Shown here: positions 44,887 to 53,885 of the stretch, one piece after another | Layout: every line of letters begins with the position of its first letter | How positions within the stretch are numbered: position 1 is the stretch's first letter | Assembly: GCA_023398375.1 (NCBI GenBank) | Contig: JAEWSH010000058.1 | Location: forward strand, 1-55,822 | Length of the DNA: 55,822 bases | Source: Bacillota bacterium | Lineage (GTDB): Bacteria; Bacillota; Clostridia; Lachnospirales; Lachnospiraceae | Direction: 5' to 3' | Notes under the pieces: generated by a model | The model's input: the letters and a program-made list of their open reading frames with translations, nothing else | What the model was told of the DNA's origin: nothing | Database searches by the model: none | Translations under genes and position numbers: made by a program

Positions 44887-44952
44887 CCGAATAGTAACTC
44901 CCTAAGTCCGAATAGTAACATTCTTGCGCTGACTTGACATATATACTATAAT
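44887..44952 (+). promoter_or_regulatory. DAHP synthase promoter region with direct repeats
   Basis: The 12-mer CCGAATAGTAAC occurs twice (44887-44898 and 44908-44919) with a 21-bp period, two helical turns. Immediately after are TTGCGC (44924-44929) and TATAAT (44947-44952), 17 bp apart. The direct repeats may bind a regulator of the aromatic pathway. A hairpin TGGCAAACTAGTAC/GTACTATTTGTCA follows in the leader at about 44974-45023. Confidence 0.55.
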
Positions 44953-45054
44953 GAATATGTTTGACAAAAAATGAGTGGCAAACTAGTACAAAGTAAAGTT
45001 TAAGGGTTACAGTGTACTATTTGTCAATTCATATAAACTACTAAGGAGATAAAC

Positions 45055-46083
45055 ATGGGATTTCATTTTATTAAAAAACTTCCAACACCAGAAGAAATTC
45101 GTGAACAATACCCGCTTCCAGCCGAATTGGTTACGATCAAAGAAAAAAGAGATCAGGAAATAAAAGATGTTATTACAGGAAAATCAAATAAATTCTTAGT
45201 CATCATCGGACCATGTTCCGCTGATAACGAAGATTCTGTCTGCGACTACATTAATCGCCTTGCCCGTATCAATGAAAAGGTAAATGACAAACTGATCCTG
45301 ATTCCAAGAATCTATACAAATAAGCCCCGGACTACAGGCGAGGGCTATAAAGGGATCGTTCATCAGCCCGATCCGGAGAAGAAGCCAGATTTTTTGCAAG
45401 GTTTGATCGCTATGAGAAAAATGCATATCCGCGCAATTGAAGAAACAGGTCTTACTGCAGCTGATGAGATGCTTTATCCTGAAAACTGGGGATATGTATC
45501 AGACATTCTTTCTTATGTAGCCATTGGAGCACGCTCCGTTGAAGATCAACAGCATCGATTGACCGTAAGCGGATTTGATGTGCCGGCCGGTATGAAGAAT
45601 CCTACCAGCGGTGACTTTTCTGTGATGCTGAATTCCGTATATGCTGCACAGCATCCGCATTCCTTCATCTATCGCGGATTTGAAGTAAACACTTCCGGTA
45701 ATGAACTTGCACATACGATACTTCGCGGTGCAGTCAGCAAACATGGGAACTCAGTTTCTAACTATCATTATGAGGACTTAAATCGACTTCTTGAAATGTA
45801 TGGCACTATGGATTTGAAATACCCTGCAGCAATTATTGATACCAATCATGCAAATTCAAATAAGCAATTTGAGCAACAGATTCGTATTATAAAGGAAGTT
45901 ATGCATAACCGTAAATTAAACCCTGATATCCGTGCCCTTGTAAAGGGAGCTATGATTGAAAGCTATATAGAAGAAGGCTGTCAAAAAGTTGGTGGCGGAA
46001 TCTATGGAAAATCTATTACAGACCCTTGTCTTGGTTGGAAAGCAAGTGAGCAGCTCATTTATGATATTGCTGACAATGAATAA
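45055..46083 (+). CDS. 3-deoxy-7-phosphoheptulonate synthase (DAHP synthase, type I)
   Basis: This 342-residue enzyme joins phosphoenolpyruvate and erythrose 4-phosphate, the first step to chorismate. The AroF/G/H-type motifs are FLVIIGPCSADNEDSV, RIYTNKPRTTGEGYKG, LTVSGFDVPAGMKNPTSGDF and AIIDTNHANSNKQ. The full length and the N-terminal extension suggest a feedback-regulated enzyme, but which amino acid inhibits cannot be read. It has an AGGAG RBS and its own leader. Confidence 0.96.
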   Translation: MGFHFIKKLPTPEEIREQYPLPAELVTIKEKRDQEIKDVITGKSNKFLVIIGPCSADNEDSVCDYINRLARINEKVNDKLILIPRIYTNKPRTTGEGYKGIVHQPDPEKKPDFLQGLIAMRKMHIRAIEETGLTAADEMLYPENWGYVSDILSYVAIGARSVEDQQHRLTVSGFDVPAGMKNPTSGDFSVMLNSVYAAQHPHSFIYRGFEVNTSGNELAHTILRGAVSKHGNSVSNYHYEDLNRLLEMYGTMDLKYPAAIIDTNHANSNKQFEQQIRIIKEVMHNRKLNPDIRALVKGAMIESYIEEGCQKVGGGIYGKSITDPCLGWKASEQLIYDIADNE

Positions 46084-46100
46084 CGTACTATAAATGAAAG

Positions 46101-46128
46101 TAAGGCTCATCCTCTTGGATGAGCCTTT
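46101..46128. terminator. Shared terminator of DAHP synthase and xerD
   Basis: The hairpin AAGGCTCATCC-TCTT-GGATGAGCCTT is followed by TTGC on the plus strand. It serves the plus-strand gene, and its stem also contains the xerD stop codon on the minus strand. Confidence 0.65.
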
Positions 46129-46991
46129 GCATATACTTCTCTTATCTTATTATGATTTAGGTTCGCATAAATCTGCGTTGTAGAAATATCAGAATGTCCC
46201 AACATCTCCTGTACGCTTCTAAGATCTGCTCCATTTTCAACCAAATGGGCTGCAAATGAATGTCGAATCGTATGCGGTGTAATATCTGCTACAATTCCTG
46301 CTTTTTTTGCATAAAATTTTATCAGCTTCCAAAACCCCTGCCGGCTCATAGCTTGTCCTGAACAATTTACAAAAAGTATGTCCTCATTTTTATCTGTTAT
46401 AATATTTTCTCTTGCATAATTTAAATATGATAACAGTGCTTTTTTAGCTTCTGCTCCAAATGGTATTACACGCTCCTTATGCGCATCTTTGCATACAATG
46501 AATCCCATCTGCAGATTCACATCCGACATGGTTAATGATATCAGCTCTGTCACTCTGATTCCTGTCGCATAAAGCAATTCCAACATTGCTTTATCGCGAA
46601 GCTCCTTTGGCATATCACCTTGCGGCTGATCTAAAAGCTTAAAAACCTCTTCCGTAGATAATATTTCAGGTACCTTTTTCTCGATTTTAGGTGACTTTAA
46701 TACTTCAGATACATCTTCAGTTGTAATTCCCTCTTTTATCAAAAAATGATAAAAAGCCTTTATTGATGCAATATTCCTAGATACAGTTGCAGCGGCGAAC
46801 TTATTTTTTTCCAAATATAAAATGTAAGAATTTAAATTCGTAGTTGTAACTTTTCCAGCTTCTGTTATTCCTTGTTCTTCCAAGAAATGCCCCATCTTAC
46901 TCAAATCTCGCTTATATGAAAGTTCAGTATTCCTAGACGTTGCTTTCACATTATGTAAATAAGAAATAAATGCTTTAATCTCCTGCTCCAT
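46107..46991 (-). CDS. xerD: Tyrosine recombinase XerD
   Basis: This 294-residue site-specific recombinase resolves chromosome dimers. The N-terminal SAM-like DNA-binding domain spans about 1-85. The catalytic residues are visible as Arg in LLYATGIRVTELISL, Lys in CKDAHKERVIPF, His-x-x-Arg in ITPHTIRHSFAAHL, His in MLGHSDISTT and Tyr in QIYANL. The length is normal. XerD rather than XerC is favoured by the neighbours spoIIM and a NUDIX gene, the same set as in Bacillus. Confidence 0.95.
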   Translation of the reverse strand: MEQEIKAFISYLHNVKATSRNTELSYKRDLSKMGHFLEEQGITEAGKVTTTNLNSYILYLEKNKFAAATVSRNIASIKAFYHFLIKEGITTEDVSEVLKSPKIEKKVPEILSTEEVFKLLDQPQGDMPKELRDKAMLELLYATGIRVTELISLTMSDVNLQMGFIVCKDAHKERVIPFGAEAKKALLSYLNYARENIITDKNEDILFVNCSGQAMSRQGFWKLIKFYAKKAGIVADITPHTIRHSFAAHLVENGADLRSVQEMLGHSDISTTQIYANLNHNKIREVYAKAHPRG

Positions 46992-47193
46992 TTAATACCA
47001 AACCCTTCCCCACAAATTATAATGCTATCTCAAAGCGTCTAGCTAATATTATAATAAGAAAATTAAAGAAAAGCAATTAGTATTTTCCTTATGTTTTAAA
47101 CGTTTTTTGGAGTTTTTTAATAAAAGCACAACATGTCGTCAAGCCTATTTTTGAATTGTACAACATCTTGTAAAAATAGTTATTAAAAATATT

Positions 47194-47814
47194 TTACATA
47201 ATTTTTAATAAAGTTACCATTTTTGTCACAACCAGAGGATTGACATAACTTTCAAGCAGAATTCCTATTATGACAACTCCTAGGCTCATTAATATTCTGG
47301 AAATTCTTTTGGAAGAGGACGTCGAACCATGTCCATAGAAAGCACTGGATTTCTGCGGAAGGAATAGTATATAACTGATATCTCTGCATTCACTTAATAG
47401 ACAGTTAAAGGCTGGCACATAAAAAATAACCTGTGGTAATATACAAGCAGCAAATAAAATACTTCCCTTCAATCCAAATCTGTTTATCAATACTGCAATC
47501 ATAATTCCCATAGAAAATCCATACCATCCAGCAAATAAATGCGCACTGATAAGCCCTATAATTGTTGTCGCCATAATAAATATTAAAATGACTATTTGAA
47601 ATCGGTTCTGCAGAATTCCAAAAAATAATTTATTGGAATCAATCTGCACATATTGCAATCTCTCCAACGAATAAGTACTAAAATAACCCTCCTGCAGTAA
47701 TATTGATTGTGCAAATATATTTGTTAAAACAACAGCAATGGTGAATCCAATCATAAATGGATAGAGTAAGCTTGGCTGCCTTTTGTATGTAAGCAAATGC
47801 ATTTTTTTAGGCAT
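47194..47814 (-). CDS. spoIIM: SpoIIM-like stage II sporulation membrane protein
   Basis: This 206-residue membrane protein has five hydrophobic helices (about 17-38, 68-92, 97-115, 118-138, 172-194). The domain of the SpoIIM/DUF95 family is visible in HLFAGWYGFSMGIMIAVLI and FAACILPQVIFYVPAFNCL. In sporulating Firmicutes SpoIIM joins SpoIID and SpoIIP in peptidoglycan remodelling during engulfment. The assignment rests mainly on topology, length and position between a NUDIX gene and xerD. Confidence 0.8.
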   Translation of the reverse strand: MPKKMHLLTYKRQPSLLYPFMIGFTIAVVLTNIFAQSILLQEGYFSTYSLERLQYVQIDSNKLFFGILQNRFQIVILIFIMATTIIGLISAHLFAGWYGFSMGIMIAVLINRFGLKGSILFAACILPQVIFYVPAFNCLLSECRDISYILFLPQKSSAFYGHGSTSSSKRISRILMSLGVVIIGILLESYVNPLVVTKMVTLLKIM

Positions 47815-47865
47815 ATAATAAAGAGTCCCGCTTTTAACGTTTCTTCAATATATGCCCATTTTTAC

Positions 47866-48402
47866 TTAAAGATACTTATTTTTATATGCAAATATTGCTG
47901 ATATAGTTTTAGAATCCTGAATAGTTCCATCATATATCATTTTTTCAAGTTCTGCTATCTCATATGCTGCAACATGAATGAACTCATCTTCATCCAAATT
48001 CTGACTGCTTGGAATCAGGTTTTTCGCTACATAAATATCAATTCTCTCATTACAGAATGCAACAGTTGTACGGATTGAAATCAGAAATTCCGCCTCTTCT
48101 GTCCGATACCCAGTCTCTTCCTCCAGTTCCCGCATAGCCGCAGCCTTTGTAGGTTCATCAATCCCATTTAATCCACCAGCAGGTATTTCTAAGGTATAAC
48201 GGTCTAATGCATTCCGATATTGCCTCACCATGAGTATTTTTCCATCCTTCGTTACCGGAACAATTGCCGCAGCACCCTTATGAGCAATAAAATCCCATTT
48301 CACAATATTTCCATTTGGAACTTGTATGGTATCTTTATAATAATCAATAATGGATCCTTGATAGATTAATTCCCGATTTAACCTTTTAAATTCAATGCTC
48401 AT
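47866..48402 (-). CDS. nudF: NUDIX hydrolase, ADP-ribose pyrophosphatase type
   Basis: The start at 48402 has AGGAG 5 nt upstream and gives 178 residues. The NUDIX box GLNGIDEPTKAAAMRELEEE (G-x5-E-x7-REx2EE) is intact. The motifs VRQYRNALDRYTLEIPAGG upstream and an N-terminal beta domain are typical of ADP-ribose pyrophosphatases. It hydrolyses ADP-ribose to AMP and ribose 5-phosphate. The order nudF-spoIIM-xerD is conserved with Bacillus. Confidence 0.92.
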   Translation of the reverse strand: MSIEFKRLNRELIYQGSIIDYYKDTIQVPNGNIVKWDFIAHKGAAAIVPVTKDGKILMVRQYRNALDRYTLEIPAGGLNGIDEPTKAAAMRELEEETGYRTEEAEFLISIRTTVAFCNERIDIYVAKNLIPSSQNLDEDEFIHVAAYEIAELEKMIYDGTIQDSKTISAIFAYKNKYL

Positions 48403-48452
48403 TTTAACTCCTTTATACATGCTTTGAATTAAAAATTATTCCTCTTTTATAA

Positions 48453-49733
48453 TTACGCTAATAATTTATTTACACTCACCAATTTAACACACAGCACAAA
48501 TAGATCAGTTGCTTCTTTCATCTCATCCGGTGTCGGAAACGATGGCGCAATACGGATATTGCTGTCCTTCGGATCATTGCCATATGGATAAGTTGCACCC
48601 GCATTTGTTAGTATCACTCCAGCTTCTTTACATTTCTTAACAATTTCTTTAGCACAGCCTTCCATTGCATCAAACGAGATAAAATAACCTCCATTTGGTC
48701 TATTCCATACACCTATTTCAAGACCTTGAAGTTCTTTCTCCAAAACAGCTAATACTGCTTCAAACTTTGGTCTTAAAAATTCAGCATGCTTTTTCATATG
48801 TTCTATTACGCCTGCACTATTTCTGAAATATCTTACATGCCTTAATTGATTGATTTTATCATAACCTATTGTCTGAATGGTCATTGATTTTTTCATTTCC
48901 TTTAAATTTGCCTCTGAAGATGCTATCGCACTTATGCCCCCGCCCGCAAAAATCACTTTTGATGTCGAACAGAATTCATATACCATATCCGGATTACCGG
49001 CTTCTTCGCATGCACTAAGAATCTCAACAATCTGATCCTGTTTGTCTTCATATAAATGATGTACGATATAAGCATTATCCCAAAAGATTCTAAAGTCTTT
49101 TGCTGCCGGCTGCAATGCTGCGAAACGTCTTACTGTTTCATCTGAGTAAGAGATTCCTTGAGGATTTGAATATTTAGGTACGCACCAAATCCCTTTAATG
49201 GCTGCATCTTCCGCAACTAATTTTTCTACCATATCCATATCTGGTCCATCATTATGCATAGGGATATTGATCATTTCAATACCAAAATGTTCTGTAATAG
49301 CGAAGTGTCTGTCATAACCAGGGACAGGACACAAGAATTTGACCTTATCCAGTCTACACCAAGGTGTGCTGCCGAGTACACCATGCGTCATGGAACGTGA
49401 AACTGTATCATACATAATATTTAAACTAGCATTGCCGCAAATAACAACATGCTCCGGTGATATTTCCATGATATCTGCCATTAATTTCTTTGCTTCCGGA
49501 ATGCCGTCCAGCAATCCATAATTTCTGCAATCAAACCCTGCTTCTGTCTTTATATTTGAAGAAGAGTTTACGATATCCATGTAATCCATACCCATATCAA
49601 GTTGCGTTGCTGCTGGTTTGCCTCTGGACATATCCAAGGTCAACCCCTTTTTCTTAACATCTTCATATTGCCTTTCTAATTGTTCCTTTAGTACTGCCAA
49701 TTCTTCTCTGCTTAATTCTTTGTACGATTTCAT
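48453..49733 (-). CDS. PLP aminotransferase (PF12897, aspartate/alanine aminotransferase-like)
   Basis: This 426-residue fold-type I aminotransferase begins with the subfamily motif LTLDMSRGKPAATQLDMG, then YGLLDGIPEAKKLMADIM. The PLP lysine is in EFCSTSKVIFAGGG, the cofactor Asp/Tyr in FWDNAYIVHHLYED and the carboxylate arginine in SNIRIAPSFPT. These fit the class Ic group (PF12897), whose studied member is an aspartate aminotransferase. It lies 50 bp before nudF. Confidence 0.93.
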   Translation of the reverse strand: MKSYKELSREELAVLKEQLERQYEDVKKKGLTLDMSRGKPAATQLDMGMDYMDIVNSSSNIKTEAGFDCRNYGLLDGIPEAKKLMADIMEISPEHVVICGNASLNIMYDTVSRSMTHGVLGSTPWCRLDKVKFLCPVPGYDRHFAITEHFGIEMINIPMHNDGPDMDMVEKLVAEDAAIKGIWCVPKYSNPQGISYSDETVRRFAALQPAAKDFRIFWDNAYIVHHLYEDKQDQIVEILSACEEAGNPDMVYEFCSTSKVIFAGGGISAIASSEANLKEMKKSMTIQTIGYDKINQLRHVRYFRNSAGVIEHMKKHAEFLRPKFEAVLAVLEKELQGLEIGVWNRPNGGYFISFDAMEGCAKEIVKKCKEAGVILTNAGATYPYGNDPKDSNIRIAPSFPTPDEMKEATDLFVLCVKLVSVNKLLA

Positions 49734-49929
49734 GCTTTCACCATCCTGTTTTATTCCAATCGTTTGTTTCTAAACTTTTTGGAATTATTATTTCATAACC
49801 TGCGAATCTCTCATTTATGATAGATTCATGCTCCTCTTTGCATGTCCGTCCCTTGCGTACATTTGTATACCCCAAAGCATACACCTTGCTTATTTTACTA
49901 CATTTTTTTTTTATATACAAGATATATTA

Positions 49930-49979
49930 TAAAAAAATAGCCAAACCATTGTAAATATATTATTTACAGCGGTTTGACT
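49930..49979 (-). terminator. rny terminator
   Basis: An 18-bp stem with few mismatches (AGTCAAACCGCTGTAAAT against ATTTACAATGGTTTGGCT) is followed by ATTTTTTT on the minus strand. It lies about 37 nt after the rny stop. The next 190 bp to the aminotransferase contain no credible gene. Confidence 0.85.
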
Positions 49980-50016
49980 ACAACATAGTTCATAAAGCTA
50001 ATTAATACCGTTAAAA

Positions 50017-51576
50017 TTATTTTGCATAATCAATGACTCTGCTTTCTCTAATAACGTTAACTTTGATTTGACCAGGATATTCTAACTCTGACTCAATTTG
50101 TTTTGAGATGTCACGAGCTAATAATATCATATCAGAATCGCTAATTTGATCTGGAACTACCATAACACGAATCTCTCTACCTGCTTGAATAGCAAATGAT
50201 TTGTCAACACCTTTGAAATTGTTGGTTATATCTTCTAATTGTCTTAGTCTACTAGTATATGTTTCTAAAGTCTCTCTTCTCGCACCTGGTCGTGCCGCGG
50301 AAATAGTATCAGCAGCTTGTACAATACATGCGATTAAAGATTGCGGTTCTACGTCTCCATGATGAGACTCTACTGCGTTAATTACAATCGGTGATTCTTT
50401 ATATTTTCTACATAATTCAACACCTAACTGAATATGTGAGCCCTCCATTTCATGATCTACGGCCTTACCTATATCATGAAGTAAGCCTGCTCGTTTCGCC
50501 ATTCTGACATCCAATCCCATCTCTGATGCCAGCAACCCAGAAAGTTGTGCAACTTCGATAGAATGTCTTAATGCATTTTGACCATAACTAGTTCTAAATT
50601 TCATCTTACCAAGTAATCTAATTAATTCAGGATGAATACCATGTACGCCAACTTCCAATGTAGCGGCTTCACCTTCCTCTTTAATCATTACTTCGACTTC
50701 CTTTTGCGCCTTTTCTACCATTTCTTCAATTCTAGCTGGATGAATACGTCCATCTACAATTAATTTTTCAAGGGCAATTCTTGCAACTTCACGTCTGATT
50801 GGATCAAATCCTGATAAAATAACTGCTTCCGGGGTATCATCAATAATCAGATCCACACCCGTTAATGTTTCAAGAGTTCTGATATTTCTACCCTCTCTAC
50901 CAATAATTCTACCCTTCATTTCGTCATTCGGAAGCTGTACAACGGATATCGTAGTCTCTGACACATGATCTGCTGCACATCTTTGAATTGCAGTAACTAC
51001 ATATTCCTTTGCTTTTTTGTCTGCTTCTTCTTTTGCTTTGCTCTCCATTTCTTTGATGAGCATTGCGCTTTCATGTTTTACTTCGTCTTCAACAATTTTC
51101 AATAAATAATCTTTTGCCTGTTCGGAGGTTAATCCAGAGATTCGTTCTAGTTCCTGTAATCTTTGCTCATTTAATCTTGCTATGTCTTCTTTTTGCTTTA
51201 ATAACTCTTCTTCTTTTGCAATCAGACTTGACTCTTTCTTCTCAATTGCATCGGCTTTTTTATCAATATTCTCTTCTTTCTGCTGAATGCGTCTTTCATA
51301 ACGTTGTGCCTCGGCTCTGCGTTCCTTGATTTCCTTATCCAATTCATTTTTTGTACGAATGGATTCTTCTTTGATTTCTAACAGACCCTCACGTTTTTTT
51401 GTTTCAGCGGTTTTAAGAGCTTCATCAATAATCTCTCTAGCCTTGTCCTCTGCGTTGCCCATTTTGGATTCTACAATTTTCTTTCTGTAAGCAGTTCCAA
51501 CGGCAGCTCCAGCAGGAACACCAATGATAAGAGTTACTACGACAGCAATAATAATTCCAGCCATATACAGGAGCAC
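50017..51576 (-). CDS. rny: Ribonuclease Y
   Basis: This 519-residue membrane-bound endoribonuclease initiates mRNA decay in Firmicutes. It has an N-terminal membrane helix (about 3-24) and a long coiled coil (30-190). The KH domain contains MKGRIIGREGRNIRTLE and the HD domain has the metal site GLLHDIGKAVDHE. The length is exactly as in Bacillus RNase Y (520). It has its own promoter and terminator and lies beside recX and recA. Confidence 0.98.
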   Translation of the reverse strand: MLLYMAGIIIAVVVTLIIGVPAGAAVGTAYRKKIVESKMGNAEDKAREIIDEALKTAETKKREGLLEIKEESIRTKNELDKEIKERRAEAQRYERRIQQKEENIDKKADAIEKKESSLIAKEEELLKQKEDIARLNEQRLQELERISGLTSEQAKDYLLKIVEDEVKHESAMLIKEMESKAKEEADKKAKEYVVTAIQRCAADHVSETTISVVQLPNDEMKGRIIGREGRNIRTLETLTGVDLIIDDTPEAVILSGFDPIRREVARIALEKLIVDGRIHPARIEEMVEKAQKEVEVMIKEEGEAATLEVGVHGIHPELIRLLGKMKFRTSYGQNALRHSIEVAQLSGLLASEMGLDVRMAKRAGLLHDIGKAVDHEMEGSHIQLGVELCRKYKESPIVINAVESHHGDVEPQSLIACIVQAADTISAARPGARRETLETYTSRLRQLEDITNNFKGVDKSFAIQAGREIRVMVVPDQISDSDMILLARDISKQIESELEYPGQIKVNVIRESRVIDYAK

Positions 51577-51667
51577 CTCCTTTATTTAATTTTCATTGTA
51601 CTACTATCAATATAGAATGAGTGCATTGTCATATACACATTCTAATACGCAATTTTACAACACTTAA

Positions 51668-51696
51668 ATTCTAAACTGTATTTGTAGTTATGTCAA
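51668..51696 (-). promoter_or_regulatory. rny promoter
   Basis: On the minus strand TTGACA (51691-51696) and TAGAAT (51668-51673) are 17 bp apart, just after the recX stop codon. Confidence 0.75.
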
Positions 51697-51710
51697 GTAA
51701 AACAAGTTTT

Positions 51711-52334
51711 TCACTCATCAATTTCAGCAGATTGTATAATTTTATTTATATTCTCTGTCGAAAAGCCTTTTCGATAAAGAAAACCAAATATTTTGAACTT
51801 CTCCTTACTTGTTGCTCCCGCAGCATCAAAATGCTTCTTTTCGAGCAGTTTTTTGATCATTGAAATTTCATCAGATGCTACGCCTTCTTCCTGTAATTTT
51901 GCATATGCATTTTGAATTATCTGCTTTTCAATCCCCTTTCTCAAGAGGTCTGCTTCAATTCTTTTTTTACTCTTTATAGAAATATTATATGCAATAAATT
52001 GAGATGCAAATTTATCATCATCCACATAATGATATGATTTTACATATGCAACCGCTTCATCTATAACCAGTTCTGGATATAATCCCTGTCTCATTTTATC
52101 TCTTAATTGCTTTTCGGTATATTCACGGCTCTTAAGGAGGTTCATGCAGCGCAATTTAGCCCGTTTAGGAAGTATTTTATAAAGAATCTCATGATAATCC
52201 TTTTCTTCTAATTCCTGCCCTTCTTTTATATGATGCACACGCAATTCGCCTTTGTATAAAACAAAGGCGAACTCATCATCTATATAAACTTTACTTTTAA
52301 CTTTTGATACTTCAATCATTTTAGTTACCAGCAT
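51711..52334 (-). CDS. recX: Regulatory protein RecX
   Basis: This 207-residue all-helical protein has three tandem three-helix repeats (about 60-200), for example LKSREYTEKQLRDKMRQGL and IAYNISIKSKKRIEADLLRKG. It modulates RecA filaments. The N-terminal 55 residues form the beta extension seen in Firmicute RecX. The start at 52334 has AGGAGG, though 11 nt away. The gene follows recA on the same strand, the classical arrangement. Confidence 0.92.
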   Translation of the reverse strand: MLVTKMIEVSKVKSKVYIDDEFAFVLYKGELRVHHIKEGQELEEKDYHEILYKILPKRAKLRCMNLLKSREYTEKQLRDKMRQGLYPELVIDEAVAYVKSYHYVDDDKFASQFIAYNISIKSKKRIEADLLRKGIEKQIIQNAYAKLQEEGVASDEISMIKKLLEKKHFDAAGATSKEKFKIFGFLYRKGFSTENINKIIQSAEIDE

Positions 52335-52433
52335 GAACTGTCTTTCCTCCTAAAGAATTGTTACTATTAAGCCTTACGGATTCATCGCAACAGTTATGCA
52401 CAGAAATTATGCATTCCGCACAATTTCGCACGT

Positions 52434-52478
52434 GAAAAACTCAGGTTTTCTGTGACCTTCGCTCACAAAAAACACCTC
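52434..52478 (-). terminator. Possible recA terminator
   Basis: On the minus strand AGGTGTTTTTTGTGA pairs imperfectly with TCACAGAAAACCT around GCGAAGG, and GAGTTTTTCAC follows. It may give partial termination between recA and recX. Confidence 0.45.
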
Positions 52479-52511
52479 GCGTATTCATGACTGAACTGTA
52501 ACAAGGAATTA

Positions 52512-53597
52512 CTATGCTTTTTTAGAGGTTTTCTCTCCTGCCTCTTTTCCTTTTGGTGTAGTTCCATCCGTTGACTTTTCAAGTGTATTTTCATTTGAAC
52601 CACCCGCTAAGCCATAATGATCCCTTACCTTTATCGCTATTTCATCGCATATTACTTTGTTATCTTTTAAATAAGCCTTTGCATTTTCTCTTCCCTGACC
52701 TATCTTATTTCCCTCGTAAGCATACCATGCACCGCTTTTATTAACAATGTCAACTCCTGCTGCAAGATCCAAAACATCTCCTATATAAGAAATTCCTTCT
52801 CCGAACATAATATCAAATTCTGCTTCTTTGAATGGGGGCGCAATTTTATTTTTTACTACTTTTACTCTTGTTCTGTTACCGATTACTTCTCCACTTTGCT
52901 TTAATGATTCAATTCTTCTTACATCAAGACGGACAGATGAATAAAATTTTAATGCACGACCTCCTGTCGTTGTCTCAGGATTTCCAAACATCACACCTAC
53001 TTTTTCACGTAATTGATTGATAAATATTACGGTACAATTCGATTTACTTATTACTGCTGTTAATTTTCGAAGTGCCTGAGACATTAACCTTGCCTGCAGA
53101 CCGACATGGCTGTCACCCATGTCGCCATCAATTTCCGCTTTTGGAACTAATGCCGCAACAGAGTCAACTACAACAATATCAATTGCACCGGAACGTACCA
53201 TCGTCTCTGTTATTTCCAACGCCTGTTCTCCATTATCCGGTTGCGAAATATAAAGATTATCTACATCGACCCCAATATTTTTTGCATATGCCGGATCCAG
53301 TGCGTGTTCCGCATCAATAAATCCAGCAATTCCGCCTTGTTTTTGCACTTCTGCAATCATATGTAATGTAACCGTAGTCTTACCGCTTGACTCAGGTCCA
53401 TAAATTTCAACAATTCTACCTTTTGGAATTCCACCTAATCCCAATGCAATATCAAGGCTCAAAGACCCTGTCGGAATTGTCTCAACATTCATTTGTGCTG
53501 AAGGATCCCCCAGCTTCATAACTGCGCCTTTTCCAAATTGTCTCTCTATCTGACCCAATGCAGCATCTAATGCTTTTAGCTTTTCTTCTCTTATCAT
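52512..53597 (-). CDS. recA: Recombinase RecA
   Basis: This 361-residue recombinase has Walker A GPESSGKTTV, Walker B VVVDSVAALVP and L2 loop MFGNPETTTGGRALKFY. The N-terminal oligomerisation helix (ALGQIERQFGKGAVM) is present. The C-terminal tail is lysine-rich (GKEAGEKTSKKA) rather than acidic as in Escherichia. It is preceded by a strong promoter with two SOS boxes and followed by recX. Confidence 0.98.
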   Translation of the reverse strand: MIREEKLKALDAALGQIERQFGKGAVMKLGDPSAQMNVETIPTGSLSLDIALGLGGIPKGRIVEIYGPESSGKTTVTLHMIAEVQKQGGIAGFIDAEHALDPAYAKNIGVDVDNLYISQPDNGEQALEITETMVRSGAIDIVVVDSVAALVPKAEIDGDMGDSHVGLQARLMSQALRKLTAVISKSNCTVIFINQLREKVGVMFGNPETTTGGRALKFYSSVRLDVRRIESLKQSGEVIGNRTRVKVVKNKIAPPFKEAEFDIMFGEGISYIGDVLDLAAGVDIVNKSGAWYAYEGNKIGQGRENAKAYLKDNKVICDEIAIKVRDHYGLAGGSNENTLEKSTDGTTPKGKEAGEKTSKKA

Positions 53598-53618
53598 TTC
53601 GAATCTCCTTTTTAATTA

Positions 53619-53670
53619 GAACAAACGTTCTTATAACCAAAATATTAAAACATTTGTTCGACTTTGTCAA
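53619..53670 (-). promoter_or_regulatory. SOS-controlled recA promoter with two LexA boxes
   Basis: On the minus strand TTGACA (53665-53670) and TAATAT (53642-53647) are 17 bp apart. A LexA/DinR-type box CGAACAAATGTTT (53648-53660) fills the spacer. A second, perfectly symmetrical box GAACGTTTGTTC (53619-53630) lies downstream near the transcription start. Both match the Gram-positive consensus GAAC-N4-GTTC. Confidence 0.9.
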
Positions 53671-53671
53671 C

Positions 53672-53885
53672 AGTTTCTCTTTTTTTTATAACAATATTTA
53701 TTATAAATCATTATTTGTCCAATAAACCACCCTTAACACCATGCCTCCTGTCCTATTTATTTATACTAAATTGTTGAAAATATTCGGCAGAGCTGCCTAG
53801 ATTAATAAAGACATAGATTCCTATGATTACTGCAAAGAAATCGACATAATTAATGTAACATATAAAAAATCGTATTGCAATTTAT
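53672..53885. other. AT-rich non-coding stretch upstream of recA
   Basis: Apart from a 12-bp palindrome GGCAGAGCTGCC (about 53787-53798) I see no gene, RNA or clear signal here. It separates the recA promoter from palindromic element C. Confidence 0.4.

Noticed and set aside
44951..44974. Seven-codon leader peptide before DAHP synthase (MNMFDKK)
   Set aside because: It has no ribosome-binding site, overlaps the -10 region and contains only one aromatic residue, so it is not a convincing attenuator peptide.
49738..49920. 60-codon open frame upstream of the aminotransferase
   Set aside because: It ends in the aminotransferase ribosome-binding region, begins in an A-run and has no ribosome-binding site. 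A small RNA here was considered, but no family could be recognised.
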